Of a stretch of 64,000 bases of DNA, positions 1 through 8,075 are shown piece by piece. A program made the translations under genes and the position numbers. The notes beneath the pieces were generated by a model. The model had not been told where the DNA came from. It worked only from the letters and a program-made list of their open reading frames with translations, and did no database searches. Where the stretch lies: positions 57,055 to 121,054 of the forward strand of contig CANRBX010000004.1 of the NCBI GenBank assembly GCA_947628955.1. The letters run 5' to 3'. Positions within the stretch are counted from its first letter, which is position 1; every line of letters starts with the position of its first letter. The DNA comes from an uncultured Lachnospiraceae bacterium (GTDB taxonomy: Bacteria; Bacillota; Clostridia; Lachnospirales; Lachnospiraceae).

Positions 1-502
1 GTTTTTTCTGAAGATACCCGGAAATATTACTATAGGTATTCGGAAGGAACGCATTTTCAGCAGATGGGATATTCCATTCTGTCTCCGATAAAGTCTCATA
101 ACTATATATCTCATTCAGCTGTGGATTTTCTATTGGCCGAAGTGCAACCATCGCTGCCCTGACCGTCTCCTGATGGTCGATATGGATATCGCCTTTATGT
201 GGCAGGAAAGCGATATCCGGCCTGACAGACTGGACTACTTCCCTGAATTTCTTATTGACTATGTATGTCTGTGTATCCTTCAAGGCAACAACCGGAAGCT
301 CCAAAAAGATTGTTTCTTTTACACCTAAAATGCGGTGTGCCTCCAACGCTTCATCTTTTATCCGGTTAGTCAGATCCTTGTCCGGGCCGCTCGTCACTTC
401 GCAAACATATACTTCGTGCCCTTTTTCCGAATACTTTGCAATCGTTCCGCCCACGCCAAGTACTTCATCGTCATTGTGAGGAGCAAAGACCAATATTTTC
501 AT
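1..502 (-). CDS. PIG-L (LmbE-like) family deacetylase, 3' end beyond the window
   Basis: The reading frame runs from an ATG at 502 to the window edge without a stop, giving 167 residues. The zinc-binding motif PHNDDE is at residues 8-13 and the second metal motif HIDH at 107-110, both typical of PIG-L/LmbE N-deacetylases that remove acetyl groups from GlcNAc-type substrates. Family members are usually about 220-240 residues, so perhaps a quarter is missing. A GGAG lies about ten bases before the ATG. It is the last gene visible in the minus-strand polysaccharide locus and follows the remains of a sugar transferase gene. A broken paralogue lies at 864-1188. The deacetylase role is known for the family; the substrate here, a glycan or lipid-linked amino sugar, is inferred from the neighbours. 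Confidence 0.85.
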   Translation of the reverse strand, partial: MKILVFAPHNDDEVLGVGGTIAKYSEKGHEVYVCEVTSGPDKDLTNRIKDEALEAHRILGVKETIFLELPVVALKDTQTYIVNKKFREVVQSVRPDIAFLPHKGDIHIDHQETVRAAMVALRPIENPQLNEIYSYETLSETEWNIPSAENAFLPNTYSNISGYLQKK

Positions 503-569
503 TTTCTTTCATTCTCCTGTTCGTATTTCCATTTTTCTCTATGACAACTCAATATGGATGGTTTTTTAT

Positions 570-826
570 TCAATCGATATTTCTTCGTAGCATTTCCCTG
601 ATAACAATAGATACCTGCTCCACATCCACAGCAAAACTGGTATGCCTAACATACTAGATGCAACCTTCAAACCAATCACTCTATATCCGAAATGCTATAA
701 AATTTAAAAAGAAGCAGGCTAGATTGTGCCAAATATTATGTCCCTTCTTGCATCTTTCTGTATAGTATAGAAAATGTTCTGGGAGCAACAATCTCAGTTC
801 AGCAATTGACACCTTAAATGCAAAAT
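570..826 (-). pseudogene. Remnant of a second sugar transferase (C-terminal part)
   Basis: No open frame covers this stretch. Two minus-strand frames separated by stops read like the C-terminal half of a PglC/WcaJ-type sugar transferase. Around 715-800 one frame gives RLLLPEHFLYYTERCKKG, which lines up with RPLLPKYLPYYTDRHMRR of the intact transferase at 1154-1870. Around 570-640 another gives DWFEGC, a stop, then YVRHTSFAVDVEQVSIVI, matching DIWYIENCSFSVDVKMIF of the intact copy. The last stop is at 570-572. It lies between a broken PIG-L gene and the intact PIG-L gene, as expected if a transferase-deacetylase cassette had been duplicated. The 5' boundary is approximate. Confidence 0.6.
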
Positions 827-863
827 CATTCCAGAATTTCACCATTATTATTCTTTATGATTG

Positions 864-1188
864 TCATATTACAAGGCCCTTGGTCAATATTTCATATAAA
901 AATATTTTTCTCTGGATATGTTTGTATTTAGTCATATAAGTAATCATTGCAGCATCCACAACCAACTTGCGATTTATTTGCATATCGCCTTGATCATAGG
1001 TATGGACATCAGTGGGTTTTACCTCTTAGACAAAATTAACAAATACCTCATTAAATTTATATCTCGATACATCCTTTTATAACAATTACAACTTGGGTAT
1101 CATCATCCCGAGACGCATATTTTGCAATTGTTCCGCCAACTCCCAGTACCTCATCATCTGGATGAGGTGCTATTACCAGCACTCGCAT
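864..1188 (-). pseudogene. Broken PIG-L family deacetylase gene
   Basis: An ATG at 1188, preceded by AAGGAAG, opens a frame reading MRVLVIAPHPDDEVLGVGG, a perfect PIG-L N-terminus with the PHPDDE zinc motif, but it stops after about 40 residues. A second frame then gives VKPTDVHTYDQGDMQINRK followed by VVDAAMITYMTKYKH and FLYEIL. This matches the middle of PIG-L proteins (compare PHKGDIHIDHQETVRAAM in the intact gene at 1-502), with the HxDH metal motif decayed to QINR. Roughly 60 residues between the two parts are missing. The start lies 35 bases inside the upstream sugar transferase gene, so the original cassette had overlapping genes. Confidence 0.7.
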
Positions 1189-1870
1189 GTGTCTTCACTT
1201 CCTTAGCATTTGAGTGTAAATTTCGTCCATTAAACTCTTCTCGTGTATCATTCACACGGTACTCTGATCCAGCCAGCGTTTCCCTGGCGATTTCAAATAT
1301 CATTTTTACATCTACGCTGAAACTGCAGTTCTCTATGTACCAGATATCATTTTCAAACTGATCATTCCATGTCCAAGTTTTTGTCGGTTTAAGGGGTATA
1401 CATGCCAGCCCTGGTCTCATCTCATGCCGCCTCATGTGGCGGTCAGTATAGTATGGTAAGTACTTTGGAAGCAATGGCCTCGGGCCGATAATACTCATTT
1501 TTCCTGTAAATATGCAGAACAGCTCTGGCAATTCATCTATTGAAAATCTGCGGATAAACCTCCCGAATGATGTCAGCCGTTCCTCGCCCGGAAGCAGGTC
1601 ACCATTTTCGTCTTTTTCGTTAGTCATTGAGCGGAATTTATATAATTTAAATATTTCACCATGCAGCCCCGGCCGTTCCTGAGAAAAGAAAGCAGGCCAG
1701 CCATGGAAGATAAGCTCTAGTATGAAGATCCCAAGAATTATAGGGCTACATATAACGATTGCCAGTCCGCTTATAAGTATGTCAAAAATACGTTTGACTA
1801 CCAGAGTATAAAAAGTCCTGCGAGCCACAGGTAATTGTCCGTCCCTGCTTTCAGTCATATTTTTCCCCAT
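1154..1870 (-). CDS. PglC/WcaJ-like initiating sugar-phosphate transferase
   Basis: This is a bacterial sugar transferase (polyprenol-phosphate hexose-1-phosphate transferase) of about 238 residues. A hydrophobic N-terminal segment beginning FDILISGLAIVICSPIIL anchors it in the membrane. The conserved KLYKFRSM, the catalytic Asp-Glu dyad in SIDELPELF and GPRPLLP follow. Such enzymes move a sugar-1-phosphate from a UDP-sugar to undecaprenyl phosphate and start glycan assembly. The ATG at 1870 overlaps the upstream stop as TGATG. The next ATG at 1858 has a better-placed GGGG and is an alternative start; an upstream in-frame ATG at 1897 lies inside the previous gene. Its small single-domain form and the aminotransferase and acyltransferase beside it suggest a PglC-like enzyme for an N-acylated amino sugar. 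Confidence 0.88.
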   Translation of the reverse strand: MGKNMTESRDGQLPVARRTFYTLVVKRIFDILISGLAIVICSPIILGIFILELIFHGWPAFFSQERPGLHGEIFKLYKFRSMTNEKDENGDLLPGEERLTSFGRFIRRFSIDELPELFCIFTGKMSIIGPRPLLPKYLPYYTDRHMRRHEMRPGLACIPLKPTKTWTWNDQFENDIWYIENCSFSVDVKMIFEIARETLAGSEYRVNDTREEFNGRNLHSNAKEVKTHASAGNSTSSR

Positions 1871-2754
1871 CACTTTGCCGGATTGCCCTTGACACACATA
1901 TTATTTTCTACATTTTTGACAACGACTGAGCCCATCCCTACAATAGCTTTGTCTCCGATATGCTTTCCGTTACGGATCGTGCTGTTTCCCGAGATAAATG
2001 CCTGCTTTCCCGTTGAGGAGCTGCCGAACATAATACTCTCGCCAACTATAAAAGTATCTTCTCCAATAACAACGTTATGGGAAATAAATGAACTATTATC
2101 AATTTTTGAACCACGCTTGATTATGGTGTTATCAATAGCACCTCTCGCGATCACAGTTAAAGCACCAATCTGAACGTCATCCTCAATCACTACTCCGCCA
2201 AACTGGGGCATTGTCAATGCTCTTCCGTTTTCACCACGATCTGTGGACAATCCGTCGGCACCAATCACAGCATTTTCCCGGATCACAACATTGTTTCCGA
2301 TATATGCTTCTCCCACGATCCTTACCCCGCTGCCAATAAACACATTATCGCCAATCGTTACCTCGCCGCCAATGTACGCACCGGGGAAAATAGTACAATT
2401 ATTCCTGATTTTAGCTGTTTTGCAGATATAAGCTCCGTTCACTACGTCAAATTCTTCGATCAAAGGATAATGTATAATTCTGTTATCACGGAAAAAGCCG
2501 CAATACCCGCTGCGCGGATCATCGCATTTGATAATCGCATGCTTCTCTTCCACATTTCTTGGGACACCATACGATTCAGGCCAAAAAACAAGGCAATTAT
2601 TGCATTTCAAAAAAGCATTGGTTTGTTCCATATAACCATCAGAAATGAACATCACCGCATTATCTTTCGGATTACTCAGAGAAGCCGGCCGAACAACCGT
2701 AAAATCTTTTCCCTTGGCATACTTTGATACATTAACCTTGAAATATTCTTTCAT
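1870..2754 (-). CDS. Hexapeptide-repeat N-acyltransferase, LpxD-like
   Basis: The 294-residue protein has a short mixed N-terminal domain and, from about residue 105 to the end, continuous left-handed beta-helix hexapeptides (for example VTIGDNVFIGSGVRI and AYIGNNVVIRENAVIGADG). This order is that of LpxD and other sugar N-acyltransferases, which put a 3-hydroxyacyl or acetyl group on an amino sugar. It starts at an ATG overlapping the thiolase stop (TAATG), so the two are probably translationally coupled. The next gene down is the sugar transferase. Gram-positive bacteria lack lipid A, so a lipid A role is unlikely. The context suggests it acylates the amino sugar made by the aminotransferase at 5338-6648, using a donor from the two acyl-CoA enzymes between them. 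The donor is inferred. Confidence 0.8.
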   Translation of the reverse strand: MKEYFKVNVSKYAKGKDFTVVRPASLSNPKDNAVMFISDGYMEQTNAFLKCNNCLVFWPESYGVPRNVEEKHAIIKCDDPRSGYCGFFRDNRIIHYPLIEEFDVVNGAYICKTAKIRNNCTIFPGAYIGGEVTIGDNVFIGSGVRIVGEAYIGNNVVIRENAVIGADGLSTDRGENGRALTMPQFGGVVIEDDVQIGALTVIARGAIDNTIIKRGSKIDNSSFISHNVVIGEDTFIVGESIMFGSSSTGKQAFISGNSTIRNGKHIGDKAIVGMGSVVVKNVENNMCVKGNPAK

Positions 2755-4001
2755 TATTTAACCCCTATCACAAATACATAATTTGTCGTCGCGCTGCCTC
2801 CAATATTAAGCATCATCCCATTGCGCACCCCTTCAACCTGGTACTTTCCTGCCATACCTGTAACCTGCTTATACAAGTCTAAAAACATTCTGACCCCGGA
2901 TGCTCCAACCGGATGCCCGCAGCCAATCAGACCGCCGCTAGGGTTGATGGGTTTCTTTCCATCAAAATCAATCAGTCCGCCCTCGATTGCCTTATATTCT
3001 TCTCCCGGTTCCGTCAGTCCAAAAGCTGAGATTGCGGTATACTCGCTCGATGAAAAGCAATCATGAGTTTCAAATACATCTATGTCCTCAACTGTCAGAC
3101 CGCTTCGCCTGTATGCATCTAGTACTGTCTGTCTTGTCCATGGTAAAACATATTTTGAATTTTTGTTATCGCTTATCTTTTCGTCGAACAGCATAGGTGC
3201 AACCCTGTGTCCATATCCCTTGATAACCGGTTTGTTTTTTATTCCCCTCTCTTTTACAAACCTTCCGGAAGACAGGACGATTACCGCTGCGCCGTCTGTA
3301 ACCTGGGAACAGTCGGAGACAGCAAGTCGGCCTCCTACTATAGGATTCGTATCGGTGCCGCGTGTACTTGCCTGCTCATAGCTCATAAACCACTTCCTTG
3401 TCTGGGCGAAAGGATTTCTTTTTGCATTCGAATAATTAATTACAGAAATCTTTGTCAACGCGTCCATATAGCGTTTTTCATCGATCCCGTACTTCTTTAT
3501 CGTCTCATCTGCAAGCCGGCCAAACAGTTTCGGAAAAGGGAAATCGATCCCCCTGCTCTCTTTTTCATAATAAGCAGCCCTGCCCAAAATATCTCCGCCC
3601 GTCTTGCTGTCAACTGTCTTCATCAGCTCCCAGCCTACTACTATTGCAACATCATATTCCCCGCACTGGATCTTTGTCTGAGCAGCGTCAATCGCGGCGG
3701 ATCCGGATGCACAGGCTGCCTCATATCTTGCCGAGGGAACACCATAAAAAACAGGATCAACTTCCGTTAAGAGTGCGCCGAGATGACCCTGTTCCGTATA
3801 TTTCTCCGCTATAAAATTGCCGACAAAACAAGCCACCCTGTTTTCTTTGTTGAGTTCCCTGACATCATCAAGGGAAAGTCCAGCAGCTAAAAGTCCGTCA
3901 GCAATCACCTCTTTTAAAAGTGCTATAGAATTTTTCCCTTCTTTTGTCCAGTTGCGTTCAAAATCCGTCTGTGCTCCGCCGAGTATATATACCTTATCCA
4001 T
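2754..4001 (-). CDS. Thiolase family protein (SCP-x-like acetyl-CoA acyltransferase)
   Basis: This 415-residue protein begins [15 protein letters not shown] and has the thiolase nucleophile in [12 protein letters not shown] (Cys97). The histidine motif [10 protein letters not shown] and the C-terminal [10 protein letters not shown] are also present. The HDCF form points to the SCP-x/archaeal branch of thiolases rather than classical AtoB or FadA. The family condenses or cleaves acyl-CoA; acetoacetyl-CoA formation from two acetyl-CoA is the simplest biosynthetic role. Its position between an aminotransferase/dehydrogenase pair and a sugar acyltransferase, with a 10-base gap upstream and a stop-start overlap downstream, argues for making an acyl donor for glycan decoration rather than for fatty acid breakdown. 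AAGGAG precedes the ATG at 4001. Confidence 0.85.
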   Translation of the reverse strand: MDKVYILGGAQTDFERNWTKEGKNSIALLKEVIADGLLAAGLSLDDVRELNKENRVACFVGNFIAEKYTEQGHLGALLTEVDPVFYGVPSARYEAACASGSAAIDAAQTKIQCGEYDVAIVVGWELMKTVDSKTGGDILGRAAYYEKESRGIDFPFPKLFGRLADETIKKYGIDEKRYMDALTKISVINYSNAKRNPFAQTRKWFMSYEQASTRGTDTNPIVGGRLAVSDCSQVTDGAAVIVLSSGRFVKERGIKNKPVIKGYGHRVAPMLFDEKISDNKNSKYVLPWTRQTVLDAYRRSGLTVEDIDVFETHDCFSSSEYTAISAFGLTEPGEEYKAIEGGLIDFDGKKPINPSGGLIGCGHPVGASGVRMFLDLYKQVTGMAGKYQVEGVRNGMMLNIGGSATTNYVFVIGVK

Positions 4002-4011
4002 CCTTTACTCC

Positions 4012-5319
4012 TTACCGCCCGGATTTGAAATATGGCCTATAATCATATTTCGAAGGAATAGCATCTTTTAAAAGCAGCTCAATATCTATACTTCTGTATA
4101 TATTGGGAAAGCGTTCTTCTATTAAGCTTCCTACGTCTGCAACGCCTGATATCGCCTGATACATTGCAAGAGGCGGGCACCAGTTAAAACCGGTAGCCAT
4201 AACATCGTCTGCTGACCTGACCGAATGGGCGACCTCACGGGCAACATATAATGAATAGATAATATATTTCAAAAGAAAATGCAGGCAAATTTCCGCTTCG
4301 AGTGAATGATTCTTAACAAGCTGATCAAATGCCTTAAGATAATCTCCTTCTGAAATGTTTTTCCTCATTCTATCTGCAAATGGGAACACATACGGTATCA
4401 CGTCGCGGTATGTCCCAGTGTTTATATCGTATACTGTCTGCCTTTTCAGGCCATTGTCATAGCATATTGATCGATATAATCCCCCTCCTGACTTTCGGCC
4501 GAATTTCGTCTCAGTAATAAATTTCTGAGCGAATCCAGGCAGGATAAAAGTCTCTCGTGCAAAATCGTTCGTATTCTTATATACATTATCAACTATTGCT
4601 TTATGAACATCGAGCCCTACAAAGTCAGAAGTTATGAGCGGGGGCATGGCACGTCCTGTAAATGTTCCAAGAATGGCATCTATATAATCAATTCCGCCAT
4701 TGTCTTTATATTTGTCTGCATACTGAAGCGCCTCGTTTATAAATTGAAATCCTATTCTGTTTCCTAAAAATGCAGGTGAGTCTTTAACCTCAACCACCGT
4801 TCTGTATAAAACGTATTTAAGATAACCCTGCAGTTCATCTTTAAGAGCTTCGTCAGAATATCTGCTCGGCACAAACTCGCAAAGTGTCATATTATATGGG
4901 GGATTGAACATATGGACACCGAAGAACCTGCTTTTCAGGTTATCTGGATAGCACTCTGCCAAAGCGTTGATTGAGAGCCCGGATGTGCCAGTACAGGATA
5001 CGGCAGTTTCTCTAAGCGCTGTCCCTACCTGCGTTGCAATATCTTTTTTTACAGAAAAATCCTCAGCAGAACTTTCAAATACTAAGTCAGATCTTGATAC
5101 ACAGGAGCGCAGCATAGAAAAGTCTGCCGGAATGAGATTTTTCGCAATGCTGTCGGCTCTTACTGATTTAACTATGCGAGGGATCGTTTTCTTTACTTTC
5201 TCGATGTCACGGCCAAGACAATATACTGTTGCATCACCAAATGAAGCAAATATTCCCGCAACATTGGCTCCCATTGTACCTGTCACACCAATTACAGTAA
5301 CTGTTTTGATATCTAACAT
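4012..5319 (-). CDS. 3-hydroxyacyl-CoA dehydrogenase family protein
   Basis: The 435-residue protein begins with a Rossmann fold (VTVIGVTGTMGANVAG). It has the catalytic-histidine motif VHMFNPP, the conserved NRIGFQFINEA and KFGRKSGGGLY, all characteristic of 3-hydroxybutyryl/3-hydroxyacyl-CoA dehydrogenases. The usual short-chain enzyme is about 280 residues; here about 130 further residues may be a second C-terminal dehydrogenase domain as in longer FadB-like forms. The glycine motif is slightly altered (GVTGTMG for GAGTMG). It would reduce a 3-oxoacyl-CoA from the adjacent thiolase to 3-hydroxyacyl-CoA. CGGAG precedes the ATG at 5319, and it sits 18 bases after the aminotransferase gene in one tight operon. 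Confidence 0.85.
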   Translation of the reverse strand: MLDIKTVTVIGVTGTMGANVAGIFASFGDATVYCLGRDIEKVKKTIPRIVKSVRADSIAKNLIPADFSMLRSCVSRSDLVFESSAEDFSVKKDIATQVGTALRETAVSCTGTSGLSINALAECYPDNLKSRFFGVHMFNPPYNMTLCEFVPSRYSDEALKDELQGYLKYVLYRTVVEVKDSPAFLGNRIGFQFINEALQYADKYKDNGGIDYIDAILGTFTGRAMPPLITSDFVGLDVHKAIVDNVYKNTNDFARETFILPGFAQKFITETKFGRKSGGGLYRSICYDNGLKRQTVYDINTGTYRDVIPYVFPFADRMRKNISEGDYLKAFDQLVKNHSLEAEICLHFLLKYIIYSLYVAREVAHSVRSADDVMATGFNWCPPLAMYQAISGVADVGSLIEERFPNIYRSIDIELLLKDAIPSKYDYRPYFKSGR

Positions 5320-5337
5320 CCAATTCTCCGTTCGAGT

Positions 5338-6648
5338 CTATTTAAAACAACTGTGTATGATCTTGATAATTATATCTTGTTCTTCTGCTGTCATCTTATT
5401 ATCTGAAGGTAAACAAATCCCTCTCTGGAATATATCCGCTCCAATATCGACCCCCAAACCTTCTATATAAGCGTTTGTACGCGCTCTTCCGTTTCCTTCC
5501 CTTGTCACAAACCCATTCAAGCGGAACAACGGCTGCATATGCATGGGTTTCCAAATAGGACGGCCTTCTGCATTAAACGCACCGATTGAATCCAATATCT
5601 CCTGTGGACAGCTCTTGCCAGACTCACTTATATACATGTAATCTTTCTCTCCCCGTACCTGTTGACACATAGCATCCTCATTGATCAGCAAACAGCTCAG
5701 CCAATAGTTCGGTCTACTTTCATCTGCAAATGGGTTGACTGTCACCAGAAGATCTTTCAGTCCCTCCTGGTATCGCTCGTATATCTCTCTTTTCTGCTTG
5801 ACGTGCTCGTCGATGTGAAGCATATTTCCCCGAATCACACCAGCAATGATATTACTCATGCGGTAGTTGTAACCGAGCTCTTCATGCTGATACCACGGTG
5901 CAGCCTCCCTGCTCTGGGTAGACCATTTGCGGACTTTATCTGCATCAGCCTTATCATTGGTTACAAACATCCCTCCACAACTGCCCGTACATATTTTATT
6001 GCCGTTAAAACTTATAGCTCCAAAATCTCCAAAACTGCCACACATGCCTGACACGACCTGGCCGTCGTACCTCGCTCCCAGTGCCTCTGAGGCATCTTCT
6101 ATGATCAGCGCACCATGTTTCCTGCAGATCGACACAATCTCATCCAGCTTTGCTGGCACCCCATATAGATGCGCTAACACCACAAGCTTTATATTCGGAT
6201 ACATCTCAAAAGCGTTCTCAAGTGCTACCGGATCCATGTTCCAGGTATCAGCTTCCGTATCAATGAAAACTGGCTCCCCACCTTCGTAAACGACAGGATT
6301 TACTGCCGCACTAAAAGTCATATCCGAGCAAAAGACTTTCTGTCCCGCCAGGCTATTCCCAGGTTTCGAATCCGGGTTGATCCGCTCTGCAGCCAGTTTC
6401 ATACACAAATGCAAAGCTGCCGTTCCGCAGGACAACCCTACAGCATATTTCATCCCGAGATACTTGGCAACCATTTTCTCGAGTTCATTGATGTTCTCTC
6501 CGACCGTGCTCACCCAGTTGGTCTCAATTGCTTCCTTCACATATTCAAGCTCATCCCCATGCATAGTTGGAGAGGCAAGCCAGATTCTTTTTTCAAATGG
6601 CACTATTCCCTCAAAACGAGGATCCTGTAATATCCTTTTTTTATCCAT
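5338..6648 (-). CDS. DegT/DnrJ/EryC1/StrS aminotransferase, PglE-like
   Basis: This PLP-dependent sugar aminotransferase of 436 residues has the cofactor aspartate in IIEDASEALGA (Asp185) and the Schiff-base lysine in SFNGNK (Lys218). The NGNK context resembles PglE and other UDP-4-keto-6-deoxy-GlcNAc aminotransferases. The reaction moves an amino group from glutamate to a 4-keto sugar nucleotide. The matching 4,6-dehydratase is encoded at 9581-11431, and an acyltransferase and PglC-like transferase lie downstream. AAGGAA lies about ten bases before the ATG at 6648. It is the first gene after the terminator and leader that follow the LoaP gene, so its expression probably depends on antitermination. 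The exact sugar is inferred. Confidence 0.88.
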   Translation of the reverse strand: MDKKRILQDPRFEGIVPFEKRIWLASPTMHGDELEYVKEAIETNWVSTVGENINELEKMVAKYLGMKYAVGLSCGTAALHLCMKLAAERINPDSKPGNSLAGQKVFCSDMTFSAAVNPVVYEGGEPVFIDTEADTWNMDPVALENAFEMYPNIKLVVLAHLYGVPAKLDEIVSICRKHGALIIEDASEALGARYDGQVVSGMCGSFGDFGAISFNGNKICTGSCGGMFVTNDKADADKVRKWSTQSREAAPWYQHEELGYNYRMSNIIAGVIRGNMLHIDEHVKQKREIYERYQEGLKDLLVTVNPFADESRPNYWLSCLLINEDAMCQQVRGEKDYMYISESGKSCPQEILDSIGAFNAEGRPIWKPMHMQPLFRLNGFVTREGNGRARTNAYIEGLGVDIGADIFQRGICLPSDNKMTAEEQDIIIKIIHSCFK

Positions 6649-6766
6649 TACTTACAAATTCCTTAGTATTAATTTAGTAACAACTTTCACTTTATTGCAA
6701 AGCCCTCATGCCTTCTCAAGCCCATATCCTTTTGTTTTAACTATATGGTATCCTCTATATCCGCTT

Positions 6767-6786
6767 CAACAACAATCATGTTATTG
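6767..6786 (-). promoter_or_regulatory. Leader hairpin between LoaP gene and aminotransferase gene
   Basis: In the minus-strand transcript CAATAAC and GTTGTTG pair (seven base pairs with one wobble) around a six-base loop. It sits in the 150-base leader between the terminator after the LoaP-like gene and the next gene. LoaP proteins are known to recognise an RNA hairpin in operon leaders, so this is a candidate target; the assignment is a guess from position. A weak TTGAAG-18-TATAGT promoter-like pair overlaps the same stretch. Confidence 0.3.
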
Positions 6787-6802
6787 GGTTATACACTTTT
6801 CC

Positions 6803-6840
6803 ATATATAAAAAGGAAGCTGTTCGTAGAACGCGCTTCCT
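6803..6840 (-). terminator. Intrinsic terminator directly after the LoaP-like gene
   Basis: In the minus-strand RNA AGGAAGC (6840-6834) pairs with GCTTCCT (6819-6813), with an inner GTTC/GAAC helix, and TTTTTATAT follows. The hairpin begins at the stop codon of the LoaP-like gene, so most transcripts should end before the amino-sugar genes unless polymerase is modified. Confidence 0.75.
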
Positions 6841-7793
6841 CAAATCTTCTTCAAGCTGCTGGATCGTACCTTCATCTCCAAGTCCCGCCCGAATAGTTTT
6901 ACTTTTATTGTTGCTTGCTGCTTCTCCCTATCCACCTTGCAAACAATCGCTTGAAGTCCAACAATGGCCCCGTCTGATACGATCACCACATCCCCTGAAG
7001 CAAAATCAGCAGGCCCACCTAAATTATTGTCCGTATTTTCATTATCACTTTCCGGGACCATCTTCGGCAGATGATATCTCCCTGAAATCTCCAGCGGCGT
7101 CTCGACCTTTCCATAGGAAAGCTCCCTGTGGATGTCATCATTCAGGATGATCCCCAGGCGGATCTCCTTTTCCTCCCCGGAAAGCAGTACCCTGATCACT
7201 GCGTATCGCTTCCGGAACCGATAGCTTACCAGTGGACTTACGGCATTTCTGCTGTCCGGTGTTAACTGTTCAGAAAGAGCTGCTTCCAGAGGGCTGGAAA
7301 GAACTTCCTTTGAAGGCCCGAAGCAGTATTTATTCAGATGTTCGGGGCTATCAATCTTTGGATGCCCAGAAACACACAATTCCAATGGCCCTGAAATATA
7401 CGTGGCATGATCCTTTCCATCCGTTGCCACATAGGACAGCCGGATGATATGGTCCTCGTCCAGGAGGCTGCTCAGAAAAGCGGCCTCATCCGGATACATC
7501 GGGAGGAATGTAAGCCCGTTGTCCGCCGGTATCCCGTCTGCCAGAAGCTTCGACATGGCCGGGACATTCTTCAGGCAGAGGAACAGTCCCTCCGGATCCC
7601 CGGATGTGATGAACACATACCCCGGGAACACCCTCCGGATATGGATCTGGTTCTCCTGGTGGCGCCTCCAGAGCTGCTCATGGTAAATGACGAAACAGTC
7701 GTCGTAGAATTCCCGGGGGACAACACGGCGCACCATCCTCACCAGCTTTTCCTCCTGTCCGGTATAAGTCTGTATGATATACCAGCGCAGCAT
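6840..7793 (-). CDS. NusG paralogue, LoaP-type processive antiterminator
   Basis: The N-terminus (LRWYIIQTYTGQEEKLVRMV) and FPGYVFI at 56-62 mark the NusG NGN domain (about residues 1-115), which binds RNA polymerase. A C-terminal KOW-like segment (about 266-302) contains VSDGAIVGLQAIVCKVDR and ends with KLFGRDLEMKV, as in LoaP proteins that antiterminate long polysaccharide or secondary-metabolite operons. At 317 residues it is much longer than the usual 170-180; about 125 extra residues lie between the two domains. AAAGGGG precedes the ATG at 7793. It sits inside the operon it would serve and is followed at once by a terminator. The 282 bases upstream of it hold no convincing gene. Function in this organism is inferred from family and position. 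Confidence 0.8.
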   Translation of the reverse strand: MLRWYIIQTYTGQEEKLVRMVRRVVPREFYDDCFVIYHEQLWRRHQENQIHIRRVFPGYVFITSGDPEGLFLCLKNVPAMSKLLADGIPADNGLTFLPMYPDEAAFLSSLLDEDHIIRLSYVATDGKDHATYISGPLELCVSGHPKIDSPEHLNKYCFGPSKEVLSSPLEAALSEQLTPDSRNAVSPLVSYRFRKRYAVIRVLLSGEEKEIRLGIILNDDIHRELSYGKVETPLEISGRYHLPKMVPESDNENTDNNLGGPADFASGDVVIVSDGAIVGLQAIVCKVDREKQQATIKVKLFGRDLEMKVRSSSLKKI

Positions 7794-8075
7794 CCAAACA
7801 GCCCCTTTCTATATGCCTCATAATTCAAGTCTGCAAAACCAGGCAAACTGTCCTGAAAGAAAAATAGCAGGGCATAGCTTCGCCATTCCGGGCCGTCCCA
7901 GGGATAGCCCGGATGAAAATACCGCTGTGACGCCGTTCGGGGAAGCATTGCCTCCGGGCCCATGCTCCCCCTCCCGGGTTTGTCTAAAATCAATGTTTTG
8001 TGGCAAGTTATCCACCGCCAGAAAAGTCACACCGCATTGCGTGGAGATTAAAAACATTAAAAACCAACTGCCAGT

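Noticed and set aside
1870..2754. Calling the hexapeptide acyltransferase lpxD of lipid A synthesis
   Set aside because: No other lipid A genes are present and all surrounding features are Gram-positive.
7794..8075. A small gene between the Wzz-like and LoaP-like genes (frames of 79 and 84 codons)
   Set aside because: No ribosome site at sensible distance, frames overlap each other and run into the LoaP gene; composition looks non-coding.
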